From Nitrospirota bacterium (GTDB taxonomy: Bacteria; Nitrospirota; 9FT-COMBO-42-15; HDB-SIOI813), in NCBI GenBank assembly GCA_020851375.1, contig JADZCV010000045.1, forward strand, positions 62,001-126,000: a stretch of 64,000 nt of DNA. Reading direction: 5' to 3'. Position 1 is the stretch's first letter. The number at the start of each line of letters is the position of its first letter. The position numbers were made by a program, and so were the translations under genes. The notes under the pieces are model-generated. The model did no database searches. It was given only the letters and a program-made list of their open reading frames with translations, and had not been told where the DNA came from. Shown in pieces: positions 63,247-64,000 of the stretch.

Positions 63247-64000
63247 ATTTGGATGACATCAGCTTGTTATATGCCTCAACAGCAAAATCCCTGATCTCCT
63301 GATCCTCATCTGAGGCTGCAGCCCGCAGAATATCTTCTGCCTCCTGTGCGCCAAGCTCTCCGAGCGCCCATATTGAACTTTTACGGACTGTGTAATCCTG
63401 GCTTACCGCAAGTCTCATGAAATGAGGAATTGCCCTGATACTTTTCTGCCTGACAAGTCCTTCAATAGCCATTATTTGAATCAGGTCATTATTATTCTCA
63501 AGCAGTTCAATAAGGGTATCAATAGCCCTGTCATCCTTATATTCACTTAATAGTTGAGCCACGACCATTCTGACTTCATCTTTCTCATCATGGGCGGCAA
63601 TTATCAGATTATCAAGCAAACCTTCATCTTTCTGAATGCCAAGGACCTCAAGGCACGCCCGCCTGACTCTCCAGTTTTCGTCATTGAGCAGTCTATTAAT
63701 CTCTTCAGATGAATCAATCCATCGCAATTCTCCGAGCCCCTTTACCACCATTTCTCTTATAGATGGATTCTTACTATAAAGTCCGTTGATAAGCCCGTAA
63801 GCCAGTTCTTCTTTTTTATATCTGAGACCTATCCTGATTAAAGCGCTTACGATCCTTGCAATGACATTGTGATACTCCTCTTTCATTAGCCGCTCTAACA
63901 ACGGCTTTATGGCATCTGCCTCTGCCATCTCTCCAAGCGCTTCCACAGCAGCTTCTCTGATGTGTCCTTCATCACAGGACAATTTGCCGGAAATAAATCT
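63233..64000 (-). CDS. HEAT-repeat protein (5' end beyond the window)
   Basis: At least 255 residues of HEAT/PBS-lyase-type repeats, about 31 residues each, with the pattern VREAAVEALGEM, VRRACLEVLG, VRKSSIWALGELG. The frame is open to the right edge (64000) with repeat-like sequence, so the start lies outside. HEAT proteins form scaffolds; this one is first in the chemotaxis set that I can see and overlaps cheR by 14 nt. Function unknown. Confidence 0.85.
   Translation of the reverse strand, partial: RFISGKLSCDEGHIREAAVEALGEMAEADAIKPLLERLMKEEYHNVIARIVSALIRIGLRYKKEELAYGLINGLYSKNPSIREMVVKGLGELRWIDSSEEINRLLNDENWRVRRACLEVLGIQKDEGLLDNLIIAAHDEKDEVRMVVAQLLSEYKDDRAIDTLIELLENNNDLIQIMAIEGLVRQKSIRAIPHFMRLAVSQDYTVRKSSIWALGELGAQEAEDILRAAASDEDQEIRDFAVEAYNKLMSSKYVNY

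Overview
The window is a gene-dense, moderate-GC chromosomal segment from a motile Gram-negative (diderm) bacterium. It carries P-ring and L-ring flagellar genes, lipoprotein and Tat export genes, and both sigma-54-like and sigma-28-like flagellar promoters. Gene content and style (FliW/CsrA control, PurS-PurQ-PurL, RibBA, many GAF/PAS kinases, PilZ and HEAT proteins) suggest Nitrospirota or a Desulfobacterota-like lineage. That placement is inference; no rRNA or tRNA gene was seen to settle it.

Left part (about 0.1-25 kb, almost all minus strand): an exported DUF3108 protein with an apparent AUA start, a UDP-xylose synthase, a membrane TPR protein, tatC, a DUF465 protein, rimI-tsaB, a lipoprotein, radA and a PilZ protein. 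Upstream of these lies a long biosynthetic run read as degQ, ispD-ispF-cysE-ribBA-ribH-nusB-purB-purS-[signalling cassette]-purQ-purL-purF-pilZ-radA. The cassette between purS and purQ is DUF4388-CheA-receiver/GGDEF-CheW-receiver-like: a chemosensory pathway with a diguanylate cyclase output set inside the purine (GTP precursor) genes.

Middle part (25-39.9 kb): bioA and a YkgJ-type Cys-cluster gene on the plus strand. On the minus strand are a nicotinate salvage pair (pncA-pncB) behind a hybrid histidine kinase, then a probable flagellin-glycosylation island. The island has two CgeB-type glycosyltransferases with a Maf-like N-terminal module, a 916-residue GT2-GT4-methyltransferase-TPR fusion, a GT9 protein with a helical tail, a small helical protein and a truncated methyltransferase. 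A strong sigma-54-type site heads it.

Right part (40-64 kb): flagellum and chemotaxis. fliC-flaG-fliD-fliS-fliT; flgM-flgN-flgK-flgL-csrA-fliW; and flgF-flgG-flgA-flgH-flgI-flgJ behind a sigma-54 site. On the plus strand a Cys-rich MerR-type regulator precedes motA-motB behind a sigma-28 site. Then a chemotaxis operon: HEAT protein-cheR-receiver-cheY-[CheW-CheZ fusion]-cheA-cheB-cheW-mcp-small protein. The fliC leader carries a textbook CsrA-binding hairpin and a second GGA site over the Shine-Dalgarno, and csrA-fliW lie just upstream.

Intergenic repeats recur: a GTCATTCCC palindromic element in front of the UDP-xylose synthase, ispD and flgM; an AATCCCCC element between flgN and flgM; and a 149-bp element with terminal inverted repeats between cheA and the CheW-CheZ gene. 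The best candidates for something undescribed are the signalling cassette in the purine operon, the CheW-CheZ fusion, the multi-domain glycosylation island, and the fliC leader, which also has a perfect upstream Shine-Dalgarno and a small overlapping ORF.
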